DNA from: a virus
Reading direction: 5' to 3' (one strand)
Virus record (IMG/VR): IMGVR_UViG_3300040806_000201
Location: 1-28,110 of that record
Length of the DNA: 28,110 nucleotides
Shown here piece after piece: positions 1-8,436 of this stretch (its first letter is position 1; every line of letters begins with the position of its first letter). The translations under genes and the position numbers were made by a program. The notes beneath the pieces were generated by a model. The model had not been told where the DNA came from, searched no databases, and saw only the letters and a program-made list of their open reading frames with translations.

Positions 1-921
1 AAGAGATAGGGCAAATGTGTCATTCAAGTCATCTCTAGCAATAGTAAAACTTGCAGGTGATGATCCGTCACCACCACTTAGAGTGATTTGAGTTGTGTCA
101 TTGATGCTTGAGGAGTATCCTGAGCCACCATCTAGTAACGAGAATGTGATAGCACCATTCAGATCGACCGTTTTAGTTACAACGATTTTACCAAACTTAC
201 CTTTATCCGATGAGATAATATCGACAACATCACCCGGATTGTATCTACCACCGGGAGATACAATAGTGAAGCCTGCGATACCAGCCTCAATGATAGGAGT
301 ATGTGGTGTTCCGCTATCGGTTGCTTTAAGTTTAATCGGCTCTAAGTGATTGAAAGATCCTTTTAGATTTGACAAATAAATCTGATCAATAACTCTGCCA
401 CGAATGGATCTTTTTACAACATTCTCAACAAGTGCTTCAGCACCAGAGTCATTACCTTTGATAGTCTTACCTATAAACCGCAGATTGTTTTGGTCATGGC
501 CTGTTGTTAGATATCTGTCAATACGCCAGTCACCATCAGAAATTTTTAGAATTTGATCTGCGGGATAGTTGACCTCAACATCTTCATTATATAAAATTCT
601 GAAAAGTAACTTATATGATGCAAGTGTGCCCTTTGACTGATAGAAATCTTTAATATGCTTTGCTAATAATCTTTTATCAGCAACAGCATTTTCTGGCACT
701 TCTGCCATGACTGTTCTGCGAAAATATTCAATGTACTCATCAAGCGTATCATCAATATCTTTATATTCAACAAGTTTCTTTAACTCATGCTGTGTCTGAT
801 CTGTTGTTTCCATCCACTCATAATAAGCCTTAATAAAGGCCATAAAGTTTTCGCCCTCTTCATTATAGAAAGAAGGAAACTGACTTTGAACGAGAGTAGA
901 TAGTTTTTCGCTGATTGCCAT
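1..921 (-). CDS. Large virion structural protein of the baseplate region (C-terminus beyond window)
   Basis: The reading frame is open from an ATG at 921 to the left edge (307 codons), so only the N-terminal part is present. The start MAISEKLSTLVQSQF lies one base after the gp6 stop, which suggests translational coupling. The N-terminal ~130 residues are acidic and probably helical (for example FIKAYYEWMETTDQ and LLAKHIKDFYQSKG). They are followed by beta-rich, glycine/serine-rich sequence such as VSPGGRYNPGDVVDI. I recognise this as the type of large structural protein that follows gp6 in marine T4-like phages. By position it may do the job of T4 gp7 or another wedge component, but I see no T4 gp7 signature, so the role is inferred from neighbours only. 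Confidence 0.7.
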   Translation of the reverse strand, partial: MAISEKLSTLVQSQFPSFYNEEGENFMAFIKAYYEWMETTDQTQHELKKLVEYKDIDDTLDEYIEYFRRTVMAEVPENAVADKRLLAKHIKDFYQSKGTLASYKLLFRILYNEDVEVNYPADQILKISDGDWRIDRYLTTGHDQNNLRFIGKTIKGNDSGAEALVENVVKRSIRGRVIDQIYLSNLKGSFNHLEPIKLKATDSGTPHTPIIEAGIAGFTIVSPGGRYNPGDVVDIISSDKGKFGKIVVTKTVDLNGAITFSLLDGGSGYSSSINDTTQITLSGGDGSSPASFTIARDDLNDTFALSL

Positions 922-922
922 T

Positions 923-2650
923 TTAATTTATCTCGGGTACCGCAGTGATTGTTGCATCAGAACCATGCATGATTAAGATTTGTTCACGCACAGGTGTTAC
1001 ATCTAGACTTACTGGCTGAACAGAAACTTTAATTTCAATGCCATCATATGCTGAAGGATTAAATGCTTCAATTTCAACGAGACCTGTGTCGTAGTTTATT
1101 GAACCGATTGCAGTGACAATATTAACTTTCTGCTTATCAGCATTGAAACGAAAAATATTAATATTGCCTAAACCATCATCATCTAAGAATGCATCAAATC
1201 CGTTGAAAGTAAATCTGGTAGAAGATAGTGTGCCTGTTCTGATAGAATTATTAAATCTTAGGGTGACTTTTTCAGCGACTTGAGTATTAGGCACAAATCT
1301 CTTTTGAATATTGATAGTTACATTGTTATTCAAAATACCTTCATCTGTATTATCAAGAGCCCGAACAAATCTAGAAAATCTTAGTTTATTTCCAAATCTT
1401 TCCAAATTCTTCTCATCAAAAGAATCAATGGCCGCTCTAATAGATGCTGTTGTTGATGATGCAGTTACTATTGGAATAATAAAGATATATTCTGGATCAA
1501 TAATTACAGGATCAATTCCAAGAGGCGTTCTGTCCAAGATAGTCTCTCTGATCTCTTGCTTTCTCAATGCGGTTGAAAATTGCTCTTGAAATGGCTTAAT
1601 TGCAATAAACACTTTACCAAAAACAGCAGGTTCTGCCTGCTCTCCGCCAAATGCAGTTACAGATTGAAGATCAGTATTCTCATTTAGAAGTATTCTTTGA
1701 TAGTCATTATTTACAACCGCACGATTCTGAACTTCAAAATTTCGTGGGGCATTAAACTTGATGGAATCAACAGTTTCAATAGGGTGACCACCCCTAGCGA
1801 CAGAGTTTACTAAAATTGATGCTGAGGTATAGTTGGGTGTAATATTGAGTGTATCAATAGTAAATGTATTAGCGCCATTCGTTTCATTTCCATTACATAC
1901 ACGATAGTCCACAATTACAATCTGATTATTCTTCAAAGGTTTACCTAACGCACCAGTTGAGAAGTATAACTCATATTGCTGATCCGCACACTCTTGCAAA
2001 TAATAAACTGTTGACGATGAGTTTACTTCACGAATATTAGTCGCTTCTGTGAATACTGTATTTGCTAAATTTGATGAAGATTCTTGAACTCTAACAGAAA
2101 TACTGCTTGTGTCGATATTCTTGTTAGGCAAAACATATTTTACAGGATTAGAAGTATTAACTACAAATCTATGAGTTAGGGGTTCACCCTCTGAAATAGT
2201 AATCGCTTTGCTAAATGTGTTTGCAGAATTTTCTACAGTGAAAGCCTGGGGTGTTACAAACGTATATGCAATATCGTCAATCGTTGTAGTAAATTTACTA
2301 TTCTTTGGAAGAATAAATTCGTTGGTCGTATTTGCGATACCAGTAAATGTAAGAGTGACATTCGCTGAAGCGCCTCTCGCAGAACGAGTTACATAGCCAA
2401 GTTCTTTTGCTCTTGATACGACACTATCTCTTTGTTGTGCAGTGTCCAAGAACATTTCATTGGCAATCATGTTTGTATAGAATGCATTATAATGAGTATT
2501 ATAAGCGAGAAGATCCAAAAGCACAGCCATGTTACTACCTTCAAAGTCGTAGTCTTGAAACTGTGTTTGTGATCCTAGATATGTTTTTAGATTACTACGA
2601 ATGTCCTCAAAATCGACATCCGTTACTTCCAGATATGTATTAGCGGCCAT
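923..2650 (-). CDS. 6: Baseplate wedge subunit gp6
   Basis: 575 residues, somewhat shorter than T4 gp6 (about 660). The N-terminus (YLEVTDVDFEDIRSNLKTYL, then a segment about bringing monomers together, YNTHYNAFYTNMIANEMFLD) is typical of gp6 and the related gpJ-like baseplate family. gp6 dimers form the continuous ring of the baseplate and link the wedges, and the ring rearranges when the sheath contracts. The start codon overlaps the gp25 stop by one base (TAATG), as expected for the T4-like pair 25-6. It is cotranscribed with gp25 and the downstream structural gene. No defect is visible. Confidence 0.92.
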   Translation of the reverse strand: MAANTYLEVTDVDFEDIRSNLKTYLGSQTQFQDYDFEGSNMAVLLDLLAYNTHYNAFYTNMIANEMFLDTAQQRDSVVSRAKELGYVTRSARGASANVTLTFTGIANTTNEFILPKNSKFTTTIDDIAYTFVTPQAFTVENSANTFSKAITISEGEPLTHRFVVNTSNPVKYVLPNKNIDTSSISVRVQESSSNLANTVFTEATNIREVNSSSTVYYLQECADQQYELYFSTGALGKPLKNNQIVIVDYRVCNGNETNGANTFTIDTLNITPNYTSASILVNSVARGGHPIETVDSIKFNAPRNFEVQNRAVVNNDYQRILLNENTDLQSVTAFGGEQAEPAVFGKVFIAIKPFQEQFSTALRKQEIRETILDRTPLGIDPVIIDPEYIFIIPIVTASSTTASIRAAIDSFDEKNLERFGNKLRFSRFVRALDNTDEGILNNNVTINIQKRFVPNTQVAEKVTLRFNNSIRTGTLSSTRFTFNGFDAFLDDDGLGNINIFRFNADKQKVNIVTAIGSINYDTGLVEIEAFNPSAYDGIEIKVSVQPVSLDVTPVREQILIMHGSDATITAVPEIN

Positions 2651-3048
2651 TACCTAACTCTCTCTAATATTACATTTAGAACAACAGGGTTTACATCATT
2701 ACGAATACTGAAAGCAACCGTAACAGATAATGCATTTAGTTCAGAGCGATCTTCAACCAAAACCTCAAGAACATCGGCTCTAGGCTCATAGTTGTCAATT
2801 ACTTCACGAATTGCATTTTCCATTGTTTGCTTGAGAGCAGGTGACCACAATTCAAACAGATAGTAACGAATAGAACAACCAATGTCAGACTTAAAAGGAC
2901 GCTCAAAATAGTCAGTAAGAATTAGATTCTTTACAGACTGCTTTACTGCTTCTCTATTTGTTTTTCGTATCAGTTGCTTAGTGATAGGATTTGGAACAAA
3001 CAAACTATCCAAATCACTGAAGACAACTTTCTTTTTTGCGCCTGCCAT
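2650..3048 (-). CDS. 25: Baseplate wedge subunit gp25
   Basis: 132 residues, the same length as T4 gp25, and of the GPW/gp25 family. Family features visible are an N-terminal segment ending in RPFKSDIGCSIRYYLFELW, a central AIREVIDNYEPRADVLEV stretch and a C-terminal beta segment. gp25 sits at the inner ring of the baseplate and is thought to nucleate sheath assembly. The ATG at 3048 is preceded by AAAGAGAAT, a modest ribosome site. The gene is followed by gp6 with a one-base overlap. A late-promoter-like CATAAATA lies just upstream. Confidence 0.93.
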   Translation of the reverse strand: MAGAKKKVVFSDLDSLFVPNPITKQLIRKTNREAVKQSVKNLILTDYFERPFKSDIGCSIRYYLFELWSPALKQTMENAIREVIDNYEPRADVLEVLVEDRSELNALSVTVAFSIRNDVNPVVLNVILERVR

Positions 3049-3063
3049 TTAATTCTCTTTTAC

Positions 3064-3071
3064 TATTTATG
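3064..3071 (-). promoter_or_regulatory. Possible late promoter (CATAAATA) before gp25
   Basis: The minus strand reads CATAAATA, one base from the T4-type late box TATAAATA. It overlaps the stop codon of the small upstream gene and lies 16 bases before the gp25 ATG. The implied leader is only about ten bases, which makes it doubtful. Confidence 0.35.
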
Positions 3072-3234
3072 AGGCATTCTTTGAATCTTGAATTTCTTTG
3101 CGTCTGTCTTTACAGAGTTTTGAAATTTCAGCAAGAGCTTTTCTCGCTCTTGTACCTGCAGTTTTGTTTCCGCTTTCAAACTTCTCGCTTTCAGCGATAT
3201 AAGTTTCAAATAAATTTACTAGATTATCGTGCAT
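3067..3234 (-). CDS. Small basic histone-H1/Hc1-like protein
   Basis: This 55-residue reading frame fills the space between gp5 and gp25. It starts MHDNLVNLFETYIAESEKF and contains the basic block NKTAGTRARKALAEI followed by KDRRKEI. The TRARKAL...I.K pattern is what annotators call histone H1-like or Hc1-like in marine T4-like phages. The start at 3234 is preceded by a weak AAGAGAAAAG. A role in binding nucleic acid is only suggested by the charge pattern. The gene is downstream of a strong terminator, so it needs its own transcription or readthrough from gp5. Confidence 0.65.
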   Translation of the reverse strand: MHDNLVNLFETYIAESEKFESGNKTAGTRARKALAEISKLCKDRRKEIQDSKNAS

Positions 3235-3259
3235 TTTTTCACTTTTCTCTTGACAAATT

Positions 3260-3296
3260 AAAAAAACCTGATAGAATAGATTCTGTACTCTATCAG
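3260..3296 (-). terminator. Rho-independent terminator after gp5
   Basis: On the minus strand a perfect 8-bp stem (CTGATAGA paired with TCTATCAG) with a 13-base loop is followed by G and seven T residues. It begins 20 bases after the gp5 stop codon. Confidence 0.8.
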
Positions 3297-3315
3297 AACT
3301 ATTAGTATCTACTAT

Positions 3316-4167
3316 TTAGTCTCCAATAAAGACCGTCTTAGAACCATTCTCAATAACATTACTACCGTCTGTACCTGATACTCCTGGTGGATCATCACCA
3401 GTATCGGCTGTATCTCCTATTCTGGCAGCTCCTTGAGTGCCACTATTGAGATTGATAGTCTTGCCATCTATTGTAATGTTGCCGTCTGCAACAATATTTA
3501 AATCACCAGTCACATGCAGTTTGTCATTACCAGTCACAGTTCTAAAACCGTTTTGATGATGAGTAACAACATCTCCATTCGGATGCATCTCAACAAAAGT
3601 TCCTGACTTGTGATATATATGAATACGCTCTGCATTAGGCGTATCATCAAATTCAACCACATGACCGCTTTCAGTTTCAGTCACATGATTTTTTGGATAC
3701 TGGGCAGCATAAGGTGAAGGAGGTTCAGAGTTGGTACCATCAATCGTCTTTGTAATAGTGTTGGTACCTCTTGCTAACCTATTTACATCACTCTCATCTT
3801 TATAGAGAGGATACACGCCATTAGGATCATTAAATCCTTTTGTCATATCAGCAAGTGATTCTGGTATACCTGCTAGACTTCCCATGATAATAGGTTCTTG
3901 GGCCCGTTCGCCATCTGCAAAGAATCCAATAACCCAAGACCCCTCAACTAATCCTGTTGGCGAGGTGCCCTTTCCGCTAACAGCCGCAGATGTGACATCT
4001 TGAACGACTTGAGCGAATGGGAGGTGTCGAGTAGGTATCTTGTCTTTATCATCGGTGTGCCAACCATAACACCGTACACGGACTCTTCCGAGTTGTATAG
4101 GGTCGTTACGGTCCTCCACGACACCGAAAAACCATGTAAAATCATTTCTGCCTAGGAAGTTGTTCAT
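3316..4167 (-). CDS. 5: Baseplate central spike gp5 (VgrG-like, no lysozyme domain)
   Basis: 283 residues. The N-terminal ~100 residues form the gp5/VgrG OB-fold domain (FFGVVEDRNDPIQLGRVRVR, then CYGWHTDDKD and EGSWVIGFFADGERAQEPII). The rest has the short repeating beta pattern of a triple-stranded spike (VTGDLNIVADGNITIDGKTI). T4 gp5 is about 575 residues and has a lysozyme domain between these parts; here it is absent. The protein should trimerise below the hub and puncture the outer membrane. The start at 4167 has AGGTGG upstream and lies inside the end of a small overlapping ORF. Confidence 0.88.
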   Translation of the reverse strand: MNNFLGRNDFTWFFGVVEDRNDPIQLGRVRVRCYGWHTDDKDKIPTRHLPFAQVVQDVTSAAVSGKGTSPTGLVEGSWVIGFFADGERAQEPIIMGSLAGIPESLADMTKGFNDPNGVYPLYKDESDVNRLARGTNTITKTIDGTNSEPPSPYAAQYPKNHVTETESGHVVEFDDTPNAERIHIYHKSGTFVEMHPNGDVVTHHQNGFRTVTGNDKLHVTGDLNIVADGNITIDGKTINLNSGTQGAARIGDTADTGDDPPGVSGTDGSNVIENGSKTVFIGD

Positions 4168-4348
4168 CTTCCACCTTTTCTACATACTTTAGAAAACTTA
4201 AAAGGCCATTTTTCAATGTCTCTTTTTGCTTTTCTTTTTCTTCTACCCAATCACTCAGATGATCAATGCTTTGGCTTGAATCTGATTGTGTTACTTGTTG
4301 TTCTTCTTGTGATTCTGTTTTTAGGTAGTTGTCCTGCTGGTGTAGCAT
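4142..4348 (-). CDS. Small overlapping ORF, hypothetical
   Basis: An open frame whose C-terminal half (DHLSDWVEEKEKQKETLKNG, then LLSFLKYVEKVED) is charged and helix-forming. I place the start at the ATG at 4348 (MLHQQDNYLKTES), with GAGG nine bases upstream; an earlier ATG exists at 4378. It overlaps the end of the proline-rich ORF by 86 bases in another frame and the gp5 start by 26. It could be a separate small protein or the extension of the upstream ORF by a frameshift. Function is unknown. Confidence 0.4.
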   Translation of the reverse strand: MLHQQDNYLKTESQEEQQVTQSDSSQSIDHLSDWVEEKEKQKETLKNGLLSFLKYVEKVEDEQLPRQK

Positions 4349-4514
4349 CTTCAATGACCTCTTCAACTGCTGGTGCAAGGGGAATCTGTACTTCAGGCTC
4401 TACAATTTCTTGTAGTACTTGTGGTACAGATGCCTCTTCAACTACTGGTGTTGGTTCTACAATTTCTTGGAGAACCTGTGGTTTTTTATTTCTAGGGGAT
4501 CCTGGTAGTGGCAT
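4263..4514 (-). CDS. Proline/valine/glutamate-rich small protein
   Basis: 83 residues starting MPLPGSPRNKKPQVL, preceded by a strong AAGGAG. It contains two near-copies of PQVLQEIVEP, joined by acidic proline-rich sequence (EPTPVVEEASV, EPEVQIPLAPAVEEV), and ends in a basic tail (RITRRTTSNTIRFKPKH). This looks like a flexible linker or tether with a basic end. It lies between a P-loop protein and gp5 in the baseplate operon, so a structural or assembly role is possible. No family is recognised. Confidence 0.7.
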   Translation of the reverse strand: MPLPGSPRNKKPQVLQEIVEPTPVVEEASVPQVLQEIVEPEVQIPLAPAVEEVIEDATPAGQLPKNRITRRTTSNTIRFKPKH

Positions 4515-4517
4515 TGT

Positions 4518-5393
4518 TTACTCCTTTGGTTCGTCAATAGCCTTTAGTGCGGTTTCAGGAACATTGTCCTTGATCCACTGATAGATTTGCTGTTGGACAG
4601 ATGCTTCTCTTCTGAAACGCTTGCCCTCTTTCTTCAAATTAATATATGTGAAATCCTTCACAACAATATTGCCCGCTGAGGTCTTAATTGGCTTTCCGTC
4701 TTTGTCTGTCCATGGAATAGTATTTTCTCTATTGTTCAGAATTACGTTGACGGCACCATTAACACCTCTTGGCATCTTACCTTTAATAATATCTGACATT
4801 GTTGATGATGCACCCTCATGCGTCTTCAACAAAATGTCTCCTGGTACAACCCTACTACGATTAGCATTATTCTTCACCGCTGTATGATAGTCTGTAAGTA
4901 CCCATGTAATATGTATGTTCTCTGGTTTATAGCCTGCCGATCTAAGTTGTGGCAGAACACTTGTAATATCACTAATATCTTTTAGTGTAATATCAAAGAT
5001 GATATTTGGCAGTGTACCCTTTGATGCGGCGCCTGAGCGTACTAAGTCGTCCAACATTACTTTTAGTGTGTTCTCTTTAATACCGGCCTTCTTTACAAAC
5101 ATATGCAACTTAAAAACATCTTTAGGCTTACGCAAGTCTAGACCACGAATCTCTGGGTACTTTTTCTTCAATTCGTCAATTTTTTGAAATGCTTTCTTCC
5201 ACTCATCTACATCACGAATCTTAAACTTATCGCCTTCCATAAAGTTGCTGATAGCAAAGCCTTTGCCTGATCCAGCGCCGCCAGCTAAGAAAACAATCTG
5301 ACCATATCTCTTGCCCTGATTGTACATGATGAGTTTTTCATCTAGTTGCTGAAACAACTTCTGTGTAAAATATTCTTTTAGTCCTAGTATCAT
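4518..5393 (-). CDS. P-loop protein, zeta-toxin/kinase-like, in the baseplate operon
   Basis: 291 residues. A Walker A motif is at residues 38-45 (GGAGSGKG after a beta strand QIVFLA), followed by ISNFMEGDKFKIRDVDEWKK. This resembles zeta-toxin and small kinase P-loop proteins. Later segments LPNIIFDITLKD and YKPENIHITWVLTDYHTAV fit the second and third strands of such a fold, and NRSRVVPGDIL could hold lid arginines. The start overlaps the hub gene stop (ATGA), so the two are coupled. The substrate is unknown. Its position between gp27-like and gp5 is typical of marine T4-like phages in my recollection, but its virion role is not established. Confidence 0.65.
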   Translation of the reverse strand: MILGLKEYFTQKLFQQLDEKLIMYNQGKRYGQIVFLAGGAGSGKGFAISNFMEGDKFKIRDVDEWKKAFQKIDELKKKYPEIRGLDLRKPKDVFKLHMFVKKAGIKENTLKVMLDDLVRSGAASKGTLPNIIFDITLKDISDITSVLPQLRSAGYKPENIHITWVLTDYHTAVKNNANRSRVVPGDILLKTHEGASSTMSDIIKGKMPRGVNGAVNVILNNRENTIPWTDKDGKPIKTSAGNIVVKDFTYINLKKEGKRFRREASVQQQIYQWIKDNVPETALKAIDEPKE

Positions 5394-6727
5394 TTCTTAA
5401 ACCCTGTGTCTTTACAGCATTCAAACACTGTTACAAATGTTTCTTTATCGAATTTATGTCTCAACGAGGTAATCAAATGTTTACCTGTCATATATTTATC
5501 TTCTCTCTGGCCATCTTCTGTAGTACTAGCCACAGGTATACTCAAGAACACCACATCACCAACATTCAATTCAGAGTTGCCGTGTACTGCAACCTCAAGA
5601 GTTTTATTATAGAGATGATGATGATAGCCTCTCTTAAATGCTTTCATTCTTTCAGATGACTTAGGTCTTACAACCTCTTCATTGAACATAGGCAGTTGAT
5701 CATGCTGAAATCTTGTTGTAGTCAGGTCAATCACTGCATCTTTACTTGAGTTTCCTGGTATATGAAAATCTTGCAGTTTACTAAATTTATTATGCACACT
5801 AGCATAACTGTATGTTCTCTCAATAGACTTCTTTCGTAGAGGATCAATCAAAATACTTCTAGAGCCATACAATCCACTAACCATATTATCAAGCATGTCT
5901 GCATCCCTTAAAATCTCAAACGAAATAATCTTGAATGCATCTGTAAACGGTGCGTCTGCTTTTTTGCCACCTTCGTGATAATTAGATGGCTCATACTGAT
6001 ACGTTGCTTTGATATCTTGTTCAACTAGATTTGCAATATTTCTAAAGTTAAAACCATGGGTATCTTCATAAAATACAAAATAAGAACCAAGTTTATCGCT
6101 TGTCGCTTCGGTTCTAAAAAACTCAATAGCACTACTAACTGTCATTCTCGGTATAACAAACTTGTGCAGACCTTTTGTGGTATCAACCGTTATTTTTTTC
6201 TTTATTGCAAAGTTCACTTGGCTTATATCTGTGTAAGTCTTTTTGATCGCCTCACTCTGATAAAATTCTTTGATCAGGCTAGTCATCATTTTTTCGATTG
6301 TATTGCCGTTATCGCCACCATAACTCCGTGAAATCTTTTTATCGACTGTAGCAAAGGTTTCTAATGATACTCCCTCAATGATAAATACTTCAATCTTTTC
6401 ATCAATTCGCTTTCTATTGTCGATGCTGTTTACAACAAACAAATGCTTTTTGATGTTATTCTCTTCTGATGGTGTTCTATATTGCAAAAGAATTACTTCT
6501 GAACCAGCCAAGCCACCAACTTCATTATTAACAGGCTTTATAGCATCAATCAAACCTGTAGCATCAGACATAACAATTTCGCATGTAAGATTCTTATCAT
6601 ACAAGTTTTGAAATATGCTTATCTCAAGCATAAGTTCTGTGATATCAAACATCTGCCCTGATCTTGTAATCAGAGTTAATTGTTTTAGTTCAATATCACC
6701 AGCGTTTCTGTAACCCTCATTGGCCAT
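5390..6727 (-). CDS. Baseplate hub protein, gp27-like
   Basis: 445 residues, soluble, with no signal peptide. The N-terminus (LKQLTLITRSGQMFDITELM, then EISIFQNLYDKNLTCEIVMSD) and later VHGNSELNVGDVVFLSIPV, ending in TSLRHKFDKETFVTVFEC, follow the pattern of gp27/gp44-type hub proteins that form the trimeric ring joining tail tube and gp5 spike. The C-terminal segment resembles the closing beta strands of these hubs. AGGA precedes the ATG at 6727. It sits between gp53 and the P-loop gene, upstream of gp5, consistent with a hub-spike pair. Assignment to gp27 rests on pattern and context, not on strong residue identity to T4. Confidence 0.65.
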   Translation of the reverse strand: MANEGYRNAGDIELKQLTLITRSGQMFDITELMLEISIFQNLYDKNLTCEIVMSDATGLIDAIKPVNNEVGGLAGSEVILLQYRTPSEENNIKKHLFVVNSIDNRKRIDEKIEVFIIEGVSLETFATVDKKISRSYGGDNGNTIEKMMTSLIKEFYQSEAIKKTYTDISQVNFAIKKKITVDTTKGLHKFVIPRMTVSSAIEFFRTEATSDKLGSYFVFYEDTHGFNFRNIANLVEQDIKATYQYEPSNYHEGGKKADAPFTDAFKIISFEILRDADMLDNMVSGLYGSRSILIDPLRKKSIERTYSYASVHNKFSKLQDFHIPGNSSKDAVIDLTTTRFQHDQLPMFNEEVVRPKSSERMKAFKRGYHHHLYNKTLEVAVHGNSELNVGDVVFLSIPVASTTEDGQREDKYMTGKHLITSLRHKFDKETFVTVFECCKDTGFKK

Positions 6728-6728
6728 A

Positions 6729-7301
6729 TTATGTATCCTGTAGTATTGTCTCTACTTCATCAATTGCTTGTGAGACATATCTAGGCTCTAGTAAGCGAAT
6801 TTGTTTTCGTTCTTCATTTCTTTTGACTTCAAAATCGTATGCACTTTCAATTCTTCTCACATTGGCAGCAAGTGAATTGTATGTGGTCAGATCAACAGCC
6901 AGTTCTACCTTTTCCAATCGTGTGCCAATATTGAGTACTTTAGCCTCTCTGATAATCTTGTAGTAATTCTTGACTGTAGATTGGGCGGATGACAGACTGC
7001 CGTATTTACCAATAATGAATCTTCTAAAGTCATTACCAAATAAAGGCCAATCAAAAAATGGATCAATGATATCATTATAGTGTAATACAATCCATGCATA
7101 ATTAGCATTGCCATAAAACTTCTCAGCGATTATGTCTGGTCTATCACCATCTTGTATACTATACTCATAAAAGATATCTGCACGATCTTGCAAAACATCC
7201 CTTACCTTAAATCTACGGAGAATGTTCGTTACTTGTGTCTTACTACCCGTGTTTCGTAAGTCGTGAAATGTATCTGGAAAATATGAAAAATATCCTGCCA
7301 T
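6729..7301 (-). CDS. 53: Baseplate wedge subunit gp53
   Basis: 190 residues, close to T4 gp53 (about 196). The family signature is clear: YFSYFPDTFHDLRN at the N-terminus, then the LysM-like core YEYSIQDGDRPDIIAEKFYG and NANYAWIVLHYNDIIDPFFD, then WPLFGNDFRRFI. gp53 clamps gp6-gp7-gp25 units during wedge assembly. The ATG at 7301 is preceded by AAGGAT. The downstream hub gene starts two bases before this gene ends on the complementary coordinate, so translation is probably coupled. Confidence 0.92.
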   Translation of the reverse strand: MAGYFSYFPDTFHDLRNTGSKTQVTNILRRFKVRDVLQDRADIFYEYSIQDGDRPDIIAEKFYGNANYAWIVLHYNDIIDPFFDWPLFGNDFRRFIIGKYGSLSSAQSTVKNYYKIIREAKVLNIGTRLEKVELAVDLTTYNSLAANVRRIESAYDFEVKRNEERKQIRLLEPRYVSQAIDEVETILQDT

Positions 7302-7323
7302 TAGAATGATCCTTCTGTGCTAC

Positions 7324-8424
7324 TCATATCTGTATATCCGCTTCATACTCAATCTCATCGAATCCATTTCTAGTAAGGATTCTTGTCTCTTGGAAAGACA
7401 TAGTAATATCAATAGAAACAGGAGCACCAGTTGTTTCATAAAAGGTTGGCACTCCTTCACCATTATAGTTGACAGATAGTCCTGTCATAACGGATGTCCC
7501 GATATCATATAAATAAGGCTTTATCTTGTCTGCAAATTCGATTGTAAATTCGTCAGGGTACTTAAATGCGAGTCCTGCTCTCTCTGTGCCAAATTCATAT
7601 TCTGGAAGCATGTACTTCTTCATTACATTGATAAGTAACTTCAGCCTATCACTTTCTACCTGATTTTTAGCAATGAATTTATATTGAAATTGGTGTGTTC
7701 TGAAATCTACACCTTGAAATACTACAGCCATATGTGGATTGATAGCAAGTCCTTCATTCTGAACAAAACCAGTAGCAACTCCTCCAAGACCTCCGGCTGC
7801 CAATGCACCACCAAGTAAGCCAGCCCCACCGATAGCACCCGTAACAGCGGCCCCGGCAGCACCAATAGCCGCTGCCTTTGTAACTGCATCACTTGTATCA
7901 TTCTTAAAGGCATTTTTTGCTGCCACAAAAGAATTTGAAATTGCCTCTCCAGCATCTCCTAAAGCGCCTTTTAGTTCTGTACCACCAATAGAGCCTTGAG
8001 ACATAGCACCTAAAACCCCTAGCGATTCGTTTGAATAGCCTGCGGCATATTCTACACCAAGATTCGATGGAACTGGTAGTACGATACTGTGAAAAATACG
8101 AGTTGTGCCTTCATTCTTTTGACTTGGTCTGCGTCTTTTGACAACATTATAAATCATGTAATGTTCATCATCTAAGTCCATAGGATAAATGATTGGATGA
8201 TTTATTTTACCACCCTGAGGCCTGTAGAGTTTTGCTAAAGGCCCTCTAGTGACGTTTCTGTTTACGACACGATTTTGAAGTTCTCTAAAATTTAAACTGC
8301 CTGAAATCCCGTTTGGGCCAGCAGATAAAGAGTACGCTCCAGTACCACCAGACGCATCTAGTGTGCCTGATACAGTAACTTGCTGTCCTCTAGTGTTTAT
8401 TGTTGGTTTCTTAAATATTGACAT
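7324..8424 (-). CDS. 48: Baseplate tail tube cap gp48
   Basis: 366 residues, matching T4 gp48 (364). The C-terminal part carries the expected pattern (VSIDITMSFQETRILTRN, similar to the gp48 end ITMREI...LNR) after YNGEGVPTFYETTG. A middle segment is strongly alanine/glycine-rich (AAIGAAGAAVTGAIGGAG). gp48 sits on the hub-wedge baseplate and starts tube polymerisation with gp54. The start at 8424 has only a weak GGAT site and lies 12 bases from the divergent gp4 start. Confidence 0.8.
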   Translation of the reverse strand: MSIFKKPTINTRGQQVTVSGTLDASGGTGAYSLSAGPNGISGSLNFRELQNRVVNRNVTRGPLAKLYRPQGGKINHPIIYPMDLDDEHYMIYNVVKRRRPSQKNEGTTRIFHSIVLPVPSNLGVEYAAGYSNESLGVLGAMSQGSIGGTELKGALGDAGEAISNSFVAAKNAFKNDTSDAVTKAAAIGAAGAAVTGAIGGAGLLGGALAAGGLGGVATGFVQNEGLAINPHMAVVFQGVDFRTHQFQYKFIAKNQVESDRLKLLINVMKKYMLPEYEFGTERAGLAFKYPDEFTIEFADKIKPYLYDIGTSVMTGLSVNYNGEGVPTFYETTGAPVSIDITMSFQETRILTRNGFDEIEYEADIQI

Positions 8425-8436
8425 CTAAATATCCAT

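Noticed and set aside
3251-3278. Plus-strand TTGACA-N16-TAGAAT resembling a promoter
   Set aside because: It coincides with the terminator hairpin and would only drive antisense RNA into gp5; the match follows from the stem and T-run sequence.
7508-7515. Plus-strand TATAAATA inside gp48
   Set aside because: It is antisense and inside coding sequence; a few such AT-rich 8-mers are expected by chance in a window of this composition.
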